DNA from: Hordeum vulgare subsp. vulgare
Lineage: Eukaryota; Streptophyta; Magnoliopsida; Poales; Poaceae
Assembly: GCF_904849725.1 (NCBI RefSeq)
Contig: NC_058518.1
Location: 512,665,225-512,729,224 of the forward strand
DNA length: 64,000 bases
Reading direction: 5' to 3'
Part shown: positions 1 to 9,918 of the stretch, one piece after another
Numbering within the stretch: the first letter of the stretch is position 1
How the letters are laid out: every line of letters begins with the position of its first letter
Notes under the pieces: model-generated
Told to the model about the DNA's origin: nothing
What the model saw: only the letters and a program-made list of their open reading frames with translations
Database searches by the model: none
Translations under genes and position numbers: made by a program

Positions 1-1786
1 TTGGTCCAAGGGGGTCAGGGGGCCATCAACATCAACGGTGAGGTGGGCGCGTTTTTCCGAAATAAAAGAGGGGTGAGACAAGGGGACCCAACATCCCCTC
101 TATTGTTCAATATTCTGGCCGATGCGCTTGCCTCAATCTTGGATCATGCCAATACTACGGGACATATTTTGGGAGTCGTGGCGGGCATCATTCTGGAGGT
201 ATCACTCACTTGCAGTACGCCCATGACACGCTCATATTCATTAAAAACTCTGAGCGGGAGATCACGAACTTAAATTTTCTACTTATGTGTTTCGAGGAGA
301 TGTCCGGGCTCAAAATTAACTTCGCCAAGAGCAAAGCGATTGTCACTCGAGGGGATTTAGAATCACAGCTTAGAGTTGCCCATATGATGAATTATGAGTT
401 GGGGTCCATTCCGATAAAATATCTGGACATGCCAGTTTTTTCATGGGCCGTCACCATGGAGGACCTGCAACCTGTGGGGGATAAGGCTGAGGCTAGGGTG
501 GAACCTTGGCAGGGCAAACTTTTGGCCTCGGGCGGCCGCTTGGTCCTCATAAACGATTTCCTCACGAATATCCCCATGTTAATCATGGGCTTTTATCTTC
601 TCCAAAATGGGATTCATGAGAAATTGAATAGGATGAGGTCGAGATTCTTCTGGGCCAAGGAGAATGGGAAACAAAAATAACATATGGTTAGTCGGGATCA
701 TATCTTCCAACCCAAGGAGGTTGGAGGTTTGGGGGTGATAAATACAAAGGTTATGAATTGGTGCCTCATGACCAAATGGGCGTGGAGGATTCTAACGGGT
801 ACAAGTGGTCTTTGGCTGGATATCTTTAGGAGGAAGTATTTGGCCATGACGGTATAGACTTTAAGAGAAACATGAGGCTATCTCAATTTGTGAGGGACGT
901 GCAGAAAGTGCAATATCTACTGCGGCTAGGGACGAAGTTTACCATTCACAATGGGCTGGATACGTGTTTTTGGTTAGATATGTGGTGCGGTGATGAGCGA
1001 CTATACTCTTCCTTCCCGGCCCTGTTCGCGATTACATCCGAGCCTAATGTTATGGTATCCGAAGTCTGGCGGCACGGAAGGTGGATGCCCCGGTTCCGCC
1101 GCTCCCTAGGAGAGGAGGAAGTCACTAAATGGGAGGACCTCCATACCAAACTTAGCGCGCAGCGCCTGGACTCAGAGAGGGATGAAGTGATATCGCGGCT
1201 TGAGCCATCCGGTAGATTTTCGACTAGTTCCCTTTATATGGAGATTTTCTCCTCACGGACCCCTTGCGACCTGTCGGGGTTGTGGAGGGCCCGGATCCGA
1301 ACCAAAGTAAAGATCTTCATATGGCAGGTGGCTCGACAACGGATCCCCAGTGGGGACCAGATTCTTAAACGACATGTACCAGGTGATGGCAACTGTGTGT
1401 GGTGCCCGGATCCCAAAGATTGTGATCATATTGTCTTTCGGTGTTCGATGGCTTGTTTCGCCTAGAGCGCTATCCGCAAGGTGACTGGTTCCAGTTGGAA
1501 TTCAAGTGGGTTTTCCTCATTCTATAGATTAACCTCGGCCACGACTGCGAGGGATCGGCGGGTGGCCTGGGCAGGCTTCGGCGCACTGGCCTTGGCCCTG
1601 TGGACCACTCGAAACAAAGCACTGATCAAGGGATCCTTTATTCGGCATCCGGCTGATCTACTATACAAAATGGTCTCTCTATTGCAGATGTGGAAGCCGT
1701 TGGCTCGGGCCGGAGATCGAGGGCACGTGGAGGGACTCGACTCAAGACTTCGGGCAAAATGTATTGAGCTTCGTAGAGCACTTTGA
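1..1786 (+). pseudogene. LINE ORF2 fragment: reverse transcriptase C-terminus plus zf-RVT
   Basis: The translation from position 1 shows the reverse-transcriptase block RQGDPTSPLLFNI. The catalytic YADD-type box follows in another frame (from 210) as YAHDTLIFI, so one catalytic Asp is replaced by His. Frame changes and stops break it: a frame switch near 200-215, a stop after ENGKQK near 678, another near 856, and one after 1463. The piece at 872-1465 ends in the WRARIRTKVKIFIWQ block and Cys/His pairs typical of the zf-RVT domain (CVWC, then DHIVFRC). A final piece at 1481-1786 (RVAWAGFGALALALWTTRN) matches the usual LINE tail. The enzyme would nick DNA and prime reverse transcription on the target, but this copy is dead. 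Confidence 0.8.
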
Positions 1787-1950
1787 GAGGTCCGGCTGGC
1801 CGTCGGCGCATGTTCATGGCCTTTCAGCGTTGCATCGTTGCGTAACCGCCTACATGCTTGTCCCCTTTTCCTTTTCGTCCTTTCACTTTGCTGAACTGTT
1901 GTCTCCTGTACTCGTAAGGGCCTCAGTCTAAGCCGGGCAAGCGCCTCTTT
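1..1950 (+). mobile_element. LINE (non-LTR) retrotransposon, 5' part outside the window
   Basis: The window opens inside a plant L1-type LINE. It holds the C-terminal half of the reverse transcriptase, the long LINE C-terminal region, a zf-RVT zinc-binding segment and a 3' UTR-like tail. The tail runs into the TC end of the Helitron at 1951. I see no poly(A) tract or target-site duplication, so the exact 3' end is uncertain and the Helitron may have cut it. The 5' half lies left of the window. Confidence 0.8.
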
Positions 1951-2100
1951 TCTCCCCTAATAATAAAGCGCGCAGCGCTTCTGTCGTCCGTCGTCAGGCA
2001 TTTTGCAAAAAAGCCCCTGATGTATTGGGTATTCAACCCGCACTCCTGATTTGAGTGAACAAAAAACGTTTCAGTTTTATTAAAAAAAACACCCCAGCTC

Positions 2101-2640
2101 ACATTATCCACCTCCACCACAGGATCGTCCTCCACTGCGGTATCCTCTCTCCGGCCCCGTCCTCCACCGCGGCCACGAGCACGCTACTCTCCGGCCACCT
2201 CCTGCCCCGCCCCTCCCCGCCCCGCCTGACCCCGGCGGCGGTCGATCCGGTGTTGCGCCGGTCGTCGGATAAGCTGCCATCGCTCCCCTCGCGCCCGCCA
2301 GCCGCCTCGCCAGCGATCCCACAGCTCCGCCACGCCCAGCCGCTGGTACCTTCCGAACCTCTGGCCGCTCCGCCGCCTCGCCCCTCTCCCTTCTCCTTCT
2401 CGATCTCCTCTCACCTCTCTCCCTCTTTCTCCTGGACAGGGACCTCCATGAAGCCGTCGGCCTCAATCTCGCCGGATCCGACCGCCTCCACGACAAATCC
2501 GCTAAAAATGGATCCACCCAGGCAAGATCCGCCCGGATCCGACCGGGCCCCACTGTCGTCACCACCGGAGCGCCTCCCGGCTCGACCTGCAACGTCACCT
2601 TCCACCGGCAGCCCTTGGCGAACCCCATTTCTCTGATGTG
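2101..2640 (+). other. GC-rich gene fragment carried in the Helitron
   Basis: A sharply GC-rich block rich in CCTCC and CCGCC, with long overlapping ORFs on both strands (2055-2636 plus, 2104-2628 minus). It looks like the 5' UTR and first coding exon of a grass gene. The plus ORF is Pro/Ser/Ala-rich and low in complexity, so I assign no product. A CAG/GT junction at about 2650-2653 could be splice-related. The block lies right after the Helitron 5' end, which suggests capture. Confidence 0.3.
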
Positions 2641-2664
2641 ATGTTGTTGTCAGGTCGTGTGGAT

Positions 2665-2741
2665 TTTTCCAGTTTTGTGGGTATGTGAGTTGGTAAACCA
2701 GGTGGTGTTGCTGCTCACTGATCTCTTCCCACTCCCCCAAT
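2665..2741 (+). repeat. direct repeat, copy 1 (partner 3408-3487)
   Basis: A 77-80 bp segment starting TTTTCCAGTTTTGTGGGTAT and ending in CTCCCCCAAT occurs here and again at 3408-3487 with only a few differences, including one extra GGT. The copies bracket about 670 bp of unrelated AT-rich sequence. This suggests a segmental duplication or nested insertion inside the Helitron. Confidence 0.85.
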
Positions 2742-3407
2742 CAACAGCTGCACTTGAATTATAATTATTTGGAAAGTGGCAACTGAGCAAAACCAAAGGC
2801 ATACTACCTGTAGTAATTATGAAGTTAGGAAGATAAAATTACTTTCTGCTTCATAAGTCTTAGGAAACCATACTGAAGTGGATATCAGATAATCTTCACA
2901 TTGTTTTAAGTAAAAATCTCAACAGAGAGGTCATTGTAAATGTTAGCATTCAACATCGCACACCATGCTTAGAGTAAAAAATGACAGTGCAGTTTCAAGG
3001 ATTACATACATAGCAAATTTCTGTGTTTGTGTGGTGGTGTGAGGGAGGGGATATAGGGTTATTTACTGAAAGAAACTTAACTGTATCATCTAATATGACA
3101 TTTTTTACCACATAGCCAATTTACATTGAACTGTACTAGCGTATGGTGCATATTGGCTTAAATGATAGCAGTTTCGGACTGACCTTTTTGGGCCAGTGGG
3201 ACTAAAGTCCACGTGCTGCTACACGCATGACCGTCAAACATGCGGGTAAGGACCTTTAAGAAAATTTTGGGGCTAGGTTGTTTACACTAGAATCCACGTC
3301 ATATTTTTTTTACTCGAAGAACATTCACATTATCAGAAAAGTCATTAAGTTTAATTCACCTGCGAAGACATCATCTTGAAGAATTGCTCCATTCTTTAAG
3401 GTATTAG

Positions 3408-3487
3408 TTTTCCAGTTTTGTGGGTATGTGAGTTGGTAAACCAGGTGGTGGTGTTGCTGCTCACTGATCCCTTCCTACTCCCCCAAT
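3408..3487 (+). repeat. direct repeat, copy 2 (partner 2665-2741)
   Basis: Second copy of the segment described at 2665-2741. It is followed by another CT-rich, GC-richer stretch (3488-3570) that could be a further piece of captured exon or UTR. Confidence 0.85.
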
Positions 3488-3570
3488 TTTCCTCACACTT
3501 GCTGTCGCTCCCGATGAGCCTCACGTGTTTCCCCCACTTCATAACTCCTTCCTCCTAACCGTCTCCACTA

Positions 3571-5846
3571 CGACAGATGAGATGAAAAAATTTCTCTGAC
3601 CTATGGCAATCTCCTTCGTATCTGCTTCAGGGATGAGAATGTGTTATGATCAAAATATTAGTATTGTTTTCTCTGTTGACTTTGTGGTTCCGGTCCAGTG
3701 AAAGAGTTGTGATTTAACAATCTATAGCAGAAGCACAATTAACTCATCTGGTCCAATTTCCATCCTTGGAATTTTCCATCCACATCTGTAAGCAATTGCT
3801 GAATTTGTATGTAAGAATGCTTTCGATACATACATTTTGCTGGGTACTAAATAAATCAGATTTCTATAAATTGCTAGAGAATTTAATCAAGATTTTGGAG
3901 GTGAGTTCGCCCCCTCCTCCCTCTGCTCCTGTACATGGCCATTAAGGCATTGCTCTGGATAGAGAAGAGGAGGATCACCAACGTTGGGTGATGAGAGGAG
4001 AAATGGCGATGTGGATAAGAGGCACACAATGGGTTGTGTGGCGCTCTTGCTTTCTTCAATGAAATGAACTTGGTGTTGTGCTCTACTGACTGGAAGCTGT
4101 TGGATACTATGCATGCTAGCACCATTTTTTCGATACTATGCGGCATCCATGCTTGTATTTGGGTCAACGTTGGAATGATTATCTCTGATTTTTGTCATTG
4201 GTGGCTGAACAACGCATCTCCTGTCATCGTCCTGCTCTCTGCTCTTTGTCATCTTATCTCTGATTTTTTTTGTGCTACATCTGCAGGTGTTTGTGGCACT
4301 AGGTGTTTGTGTCTTATCTATGAAAGTTTGGAAGGTAGTTCTGTAGTCCTTCTGACTGTTACAGAAAATTCTTGCTACAACTCAAGTTTTTAATGTTGCG
4401 AGTGTTAAATGTCTGCATGCTGATGCCATTTTTTTTAAGTTTGTACCAAACATGTCTATTCTTAATTTTATCTCCATGCGATGTTCAACTTTGTAAAATA
4501 GGGAACATCAAGATGTCCCTAGCGGATGGTTCTCTGATCACAATTTAAATCCAAGTCGAGGAGGCGGAGTCCAAGGCCAAGAGGTAAGGTGGACCAACAG
4601 TTCTCGCTTTGGTTATAGACTGTATGAAGCTTTTGAACAATTTTTAGTCATTTCTCTCTTATATTTTCACTTTCAACACTAATTCATTGCTTGAATCTTG
4701 CAGAGTATTACTAATTACTTGCTAGTTATTGCTTGAAGCTTCTGAACAATTTAGTTATCTCTTCCGTAATGGAAAGCTGTTATATATGTTCGTGTATTTT
4801 CTTTACTGCCACTGAATTTGTTTAACAAGATTGCCATGGAGTAATTGCTTGGAGTATTTTTCTTAGAGTATTTGTTTGGAGTATTTAACAAGATTTAACT
4901 TGTCTGGATTCAGTAACTCTGTCAATTCTCTAAGCTGAGTATAGGAGTATATGTTCTGAACATACAAGCATAAGTATTCTGATCATAAGTACTCCTATCA
5001 TGCTTCTAAGTATTCCGAAGCTGGATATTCCGAGTAAACGAGCTTCTGAATATCTCCAAGCTGGATCTAAGCATACACTTTTAAGATAATTATAACTAAC
5101 TGAAATTGTTCCTTTAATTAAAACTGAATGAAACTTTTCCATTAATAAATTCTGGATGTGGGTCAAATCGATGCATGTGGACTAGCCAAATTTGAGATTA
5201 AATTAAATGGTGTGCTTCCTATTGGAATTGGGATTAGACCATTACTGTAAAAATTTGAGATCAATACTGCTCTACAGTATCTTCTTTACGTTTGCAGTAG
5301 ATATTTTTGTGTTCAACTGCCCTGTGTGCTTCATATCTGAATTTGAGATCAATGAGAACATATGCTCGTCTCTGTTAGTGGAGTGGAGTACACATTAATG
5401 GAGTACAGGTCAAAATGGAATAGTTTTTGCATGCCTTTTTCTCTGAGTGGTTGAACAATTTTTTTGTTACTGCTTGAGGCAAAATTTTGTTACTTCGTGT
5501 CGGTACTTCTTGCTCTATAGTTTCTCAAGATTTTCTTCAGTTAATTAGTAGTGTACTCCTGCTTTAGTTTCTCCCTTCTCACTTCTTCGCAATTCTCTCT
5601 TTTGAAACTTGCTAACTGAATTAACTCAATCATTTTTCTGTTAGTTAAAATTAACTGAATTCTTGCTTCTCTCTTCTTGCTATCTTATCTTTCTCTTAAA
5701 GGAAACCTTTTGAGTTAATCATTATTAATTGAAAACTTTCCTTCAACGAAAACTAAATCGAACTGTCTCACTAATGCAAACATGCTCAAATATGGATCTC
5801 AATTCTAATGTGTCAATCCTAATGTGCCATAAATTTATCTTTTCAG
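3571..5846. other. AT-rich intron-like Helitron interior
   Basis: Mostly AT-rich sequence without convincing genes. Short exon-like islands occur at about 3895-4050 (CT-rich on the complement) and about 4552-4584, where an Ile-Gln-Val-Glu-Glu-Ala-Glu-Ser-Lys-Ala-Lys reading precedes an AGGTAAGG splice-donor-like site. The longest ORF (4034-4393) has no recognisable domain and I do not call it a gene. Confidence 0.4.
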
Positions 5847-5944
5847 GAAAATGAATGGAAAAGGAAGAGAATGAGGAGCTGCTGAAGCACAAGAGCGAGA
5901 AACGAGCAGAAGCTAAAGCAGTAAACAATAAGCATGTTGAATGA
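5847..5944 (+). pseudogene. candidate terminal exon of a captured gene
   Basis: A pyrimidine-rich acceptor (TCTTTTCAG) ends at 5846. It is followed by a short reading frame from the ATG at about 5856 to the TGA at 5942-5944: highly charged, Glu/Lys/Ala-rich, helix-prone. The following sequence looks like a 3' UTR. It may pair with the exon-like island near 4552-4584. I do not recognise the gene, and length and composition make this weak. Confidence 0.25.
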
Positions 5945-6600
5945 TTAGGGCCTTGTGGTGTTGGGAGCATTACCAACCATGGGGAAAGCTAATTATGGTT
6001 GCTGCTTTAGCATAGAAGCCACCATGGGCTCATTTTAGTCATGTGTCACATCCAAAATTATTTTATTTTTCCTTTTTGTTGCACAACACTCTTATATATG
6101 GTCGTTTCTATAAACATATGTATTTGGTTGTTATGTTTATTGAATGAAGTTAAAGTTTTAGGATGAGGACTATATGTAAATTATGTATAAATAATGTCAT
6201 TTGTCTTGATGGCGTGAACAAAATGAATGCATATTAAATTAGCAATTTGTTGCCTAGATCAATTTTAAGGACAACCTTTTTTTCTTCAAGAAGAAGCTGA
6301 GGAGAATGTTTTTTCAGAAGAAGATGAGGAAAGTGCTTCGAAGGACGTGCTTTGTGTCTCGTGCGGAGGCTTGGTGTCTACGCTCAGAGCAGCTCACTCG
6401 CAAGAGCTTAGCAAGTTGTGCAAAAAACAATTTAAAATATATATTGTTTAATTTATTTTTTGAAAATATGTTGTACACAAAAATGCTATTACCCATCAAA
6501 AAACAAAATATTATTACCACTCAATAAAAATGATAATTATTATTAAAAAAGTAATCCAATTTTTATGTAAGCATTACATTATATTTTAAAACTTAAAAAA

Positions 6601-6665
6601 AACTCCTTCCGTCCAAAAATAGATGTCTTACATTTAACATTATAATTTACATTTAATATTTAATG
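6601..6665. mobile_element. Stowaway-like MITE end fragment
   Basis: CTCCTTCCGTCCAAAAATAG resembles the Stowaway (Tc1/Mariner MITE) terminal inverted repeat of grasses, which begins CTCCCTCCGT. Only one end is visible and no TA duplication or partner end follows before the Helitron terminus, so this is a remnant at most. Confidence 0.35.
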
Positions 6666-6727
6666 GAAAAATAAATAGGTTCTGCATTTTTTTCTAACCC
6701 GGTGCAACGCACGGGCATTTGTACTAG

Positions 6728-7712
6728 TCTAAAAAAAACAAACAAAGAAAGAAAAAGTACCATTTCCTAAGGAAAAAATAATACTACCATCGGGAATCTT
6801 AAGTTTGAAGACAGAAGATTTATTATTATCCAGTTTCACAAGAACATACCATACGGATCGGATACTGAGGTTTTTTTACTTTGGAAAAATAATAATTTCG
6901 GACATAACTAAAATATGCGAAATTTCACATATTTTGGAATTTTTTGGATTTTGATATTCTAAATTTTACTTAATTTTAATGAATTCTAACATAATTTAAA
7001 TTTATTTTGAAATCAGTTTGGAACTAATCGAAATTTGGGGGTTAAAAATATTTGAGACCCCACTGAAATATACAAAATTTCGGGAATTCCAGTAAAATTT
7101 CATTGAATTCTTAACATGACAAGTGCTGCCATTTTCCCGCAAAAAAAGAAAAGAAAAAAAGACAAGTGCTGCCATTCACGTTGAAACAGGATGTACGCCT
7201 CACCACAAGGGGCGAAACGCTTAGCTTGGTCATAGTGCGGTAGTATATATCTTGCACGTTCTACAAAAATACCTAAATCTTGCTTTGTTGCAGAGAAACT
7301 AGAGGTTCATACCTGCTGCTGATAACCTTCGAGCTGGCTGGCTTCCCGCGCGCGTTGGTGCATGTTCTTCGTGAGAGGAATCAAAGCGAGGTAGGCATGA
7401 CGGTGGCGAGTACAGGAGTGGTGAGGAGGAGTAGTTGATAAAAACATCTATAGTGGGACATAGCAAATATGTATGTATATATAATCATATGGCGTCCTAG
7501 ACACTGCATTGTGCACTGGAGACGGTGATGATTGCATGAGTGGTGAGAAGTAGTAGTTGATAAGGGAGTCGTGCTGAAGTATGGTGTCTTTTTTTTCTTC
7601 TCCTTTCCTTTTTGTGCATGTGTCCACGTCGCTTGTATTTGAGAAATGTTTTGTTTGTTTTTTCGGTTTTTGAGCTGTATTTCCGTAGATGTTTTCTCTA
7701 TATTAGTTATGA
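6728..7712. other. AT-rich spacer between two Helitron 3' ends
   Basis: No gene seen. An AT-rich stretch (6880-7115) carries loosely inverted GAAATTT-containing motifs near 6918 and 7070 and may be an old unclassified MITE. From 7380 to 7570 a phrase built on GTGGTGAG..AGTAGTTGATAA occurs twice about 130 bp apart. Nothing else is assignable. Confidence 0.4.
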
Positions 7713-8277
7713 CTAGCAAAAGGGCCCATGCGTTGTAACGGAAGAAAAAATACCACACGCTCTTAATTTATAAAAAATGGTCTATAATCTGAGAATTTGT
7801 AGTTACGACACAAATAAAGATGGTCTTATCCTACAAAAATGCAGTTTAAAATTTCACAGGTCTTCTATTTTAACACAGCTTGCATGTAGATTTAGTACGT
7901 ACAAAGAATCAGTCAAGTGACCTTCAGTTTCATCTCTAATCCTGATTTTGTTGACGTGTTCATCCCCAACCCGGATGAGTACCGGTATGAAAGAAAGACG
8001 AATAATGACTTATTTATTAAGATTGCACCCTAGATAGTATTTTTATTAAACGTTTAACAGATAAAATAATATCATATTTAAATTCTACATATTTTTCTAA
8101 TCAAATTCCATATATAATATGTTAAATTTAGAGTTACGGTTTAAAAGATATGAGTATTTTAAAAAGTATTTAATATATACTACAAGTTTAATGTCATAAA
8201 TAGTAAGGGCTTTTTTGTAAAATCACCTCGGTGGATTTTCCGCCGGAAGCGATAGCCTCTTTATTATTAGGTAAAGA
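7713..8277 (-). mobile_element. short non-autonomous Helitron, minus orientation
   Basis: Read on the minus strand, the element starts TCTTTACCTAATAATAAAGA, then has a GC-rich GCTTCCGGCGG segment and TTTTACAAAAAAGCCC, parallel to the 5' end of the Helitron at 1951. It ends CCGTTACAACGCATGGGCCC TTTTGCTAG followed by T. About 565 bp, no ORF. As with the larger one, the base before the TC is T rather than A. Confidence 0.65.
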
Positions 8278-8650
8278 AATATAAGCTGATATCATATACT
8301 TCTACTAGTTTTCTTCAACTATAATTATTTAGGTATAGAAATTGTCCATCTTAAATTATATTCTGTGGTGATGGGACGTATATGGCTGAGCTTGGTAGAC
8401 GGACTCGCAAGGCAACGATGGAACATGACATGAGAATGGGATGGGCAAGTTCCCTTCTAACCTCACACAAGTTGGTGTGAACGTTCTAGTCCTACGGATT
8501 TGGAGGATGTGGCGCTGGCCATCAGACCACAAACGTCTGAATTTTGACGAGATCAAGAGCGTTGAAAAAATATATATTTTTATCATGTGACTAATATAAT
8601 AAGGAAAATAATAATATATGTATGTGTTATCATGTAGACTGAATGGTTTG
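8278..8650. other. unassigned spacer
   Basis: A short GC-richer island (about 8370-8550) with ORFs on the minus strand lies in AT-rich sequence. I see no domain, splice pattern or repeat that supports a gene or element call. Confidence 0.3.
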
Positions 8651-8720
8651 CAGGGCCGGTCCTGAGATTTTGGGGGCCCGTGGCAAAAAATTCAGTCACG
8701 AGGCCCCTTAATTCATGCAT
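8651..8720. mobile_element. hAT-like terminal fragment
   Basis: CAGGGCCGGTCCTGAGATTT followed by TGGGGGCCC matches the start of a widespread plant hAT family whose ends begin CAGGGCCGG. No matching opposite end is found within about 350 bp, so the element is truncated or the other end has decayed. Confidence 0.4.
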
Positions 8721-9018
8721 CAAAATAAAAATTAATATATGTAGATATAAAATGATAACAATGACCATTTATAGTGTTGACAAAAGCAATATTGTATTAG
8801 ATAATTTGTATGCATTGGAAATTTTGGCTAACACTTCTATATATTTAAAGTGAAAGGTGAAAAAGTCACACGAGAATTAAAATAAGGTACTTCTTCACCT
8901 AGTGACTCACATCTAAGCGTTTTGTATCGCGTTCTATTATATTAGAATTTTTGCCGTGTTCTCAAAAAAAAAAAACAAAACAAAGAGACCACATTAACTC
9001 AGAAATGACTCTTGTACT
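8721..9018. other. AT-rich spacer
   Basis: No ORF, repeat or element boundary recognised apart from an 11-base A run near 8964. It may be the decayed interior of the hAT-like fragment on its left. Confidence 0.3.
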
Positions 9019-9196
9019 CAGTGGGGGAGCCACCTCTCGGCTACCCGGGGCAGCTGCCCGGGCTCAGTCATGGTTTCTCGTATGAAAAACAGCAGTAATT
9101 AGAGGGCAAGACATCAGTTTGTAGGGGCAAATGACCAACGGACAGGAGTATCGTCTACTTTGCCCCGGCTGTCCGGCCAAGCTGGCTCCGCCATTG
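9019..9196. mobile_element. complete hAT MITE with 8-bp target duplication
   Basis: The 178-bp element has 14-bp terminal inverted repeats: CAGTGGGGGAGCCA on the left, and TGGCTCCGCCATTG on the right (reverse complement CAATGGCGGAGCCA). It is flanked by a perfect 8-bp duplication, CTTGTACT, at 9011-9018 and 9197-9204. An 8-bp duplication with CA..TG ends is diagnostic of the hAT superfamily. It has no ORF and would rely on a hAT transposase in trans. Subterminal GC-rich GCAGCTGCCCGGGC and GCCCCGGCTGTCC segments are typical of the family. Confidence 0.9.
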
Positions 9197-9204
9197 CTTG
9201 TACT

Positions 9205-9741
9205 TAATGTTTTTTTTCTTAAAACATGCCTAAGCATTTGTTAACTTGTGTGTACATATGAGCGTGGGCGTATGTATTATGTGTTGATAGTAATGAATGT
9301 ATGCGTGTGTATACAAACTATTACGTCTGTACGGCTTCAAAAGAGGAGGTGTTAGTCCCGGTCGTCCTGGGTGCCGAGTATCATGACTCATGAGAGTTGC
9401 CGACTCACTGCATGCCTTGTACGCCCTATCCCATCTCCTTCGTCCACCGAAACTTCAGTCACCGACTGTGGTCGGTTAGGGTTCTTAATGCAGAGTTTTG
9501 TGTAAACTATAATCGCTTTGGTTGAAAAAACATGATGAACTCACCAAGGAGCAGCAGACAAGTTCCTTCATGCACTTCGCCCCCTTCACATTTGTCCTGC
9601 TTTTTTGCATACGTTACTCTAGAGAAGTGCTTCGGTACACCCTCTAACAAAACCTATAAGGCCTTAATAGTCATACGGAAAGAAACGTAGATCCACTTAT
9701 ATCGTAGACGGACACGCCATCCATCCATCCATTTCTGTTGC
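9205..9741. other. unassigned spacer
   Basis: No coding signal. A GC-richer part at 9340-9470 includes one AGTCCCGG phrase of the kind found at higher density to the right. A short CATC repeat lies at about 9719-9732. Confidence 0.3.
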
Positions 9742-9918
9742 ATGCAAGTACTCTTCCATCGTTCGTATTAGTCCCGATTGTTTAGTCCCGGTTGCATGCA
9801 TTAATCGTTCGTATTACTTGCATGCATGATCGTTCGTATTAGTCCCGATGGAAGAGTACTTGCATTAATCGGACACTTATATCGGGACTAATCCATTTGG
9901 TGGGGCTGAGAGCGAGGG
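9742..9918. repeat. scrambled filler with 19-bp inverted repeat
   Basis: A 19-bp sequence at 9742-9760 (ATGCAAGTACTCTTCCATC) is repeated as its exact reverse complement at 9847-9865. GTTCGTATTAGTCCCGAT appears twice in the same orientation (9761 and 9829), and TTGCATGCAT and TTAATCG phrases recur between. This patchwork of local copies looks like repair filler or recombined transposon ends. Confidence 0.75.

Larger units (their letters stand above)
1951..6727 (+). mobile_element. Helitron-like element, non-autonomous, with gene fragments
   Basis: The left end reads TCTCCCCTAATAATAAAGCG, then CTTCTGTCGTCCGTCGTC and a GCAAAAAAGCCCC stretch, which I recognise as the 5' end of a common grass Helitron group. 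The right end has the hairpin CCCGGTGCAACGCACGGG at about 6698-6715, then CATTTGTACTAG, the CTRR-type 3' end, followed by T. The base before the TC is T rather than the expected A, so the left boundary may be off by a few bases or mutated. No Rep/helicase ORF is visible. Inside are GC-rich and exon-like fragments between AT-rich intron-like DNA, as expected of gene-capturing Helitrons. Confidence 0.65.

Noticed and set aside
2055..2636. 193-codon Pro/Ser-rich ORF as a host gene
   Set aside because: Low-complexity, overlapped by similar ORFs on the other strand, and inside a Helitron next to its end; kept only as a captured GC-rich fragment.
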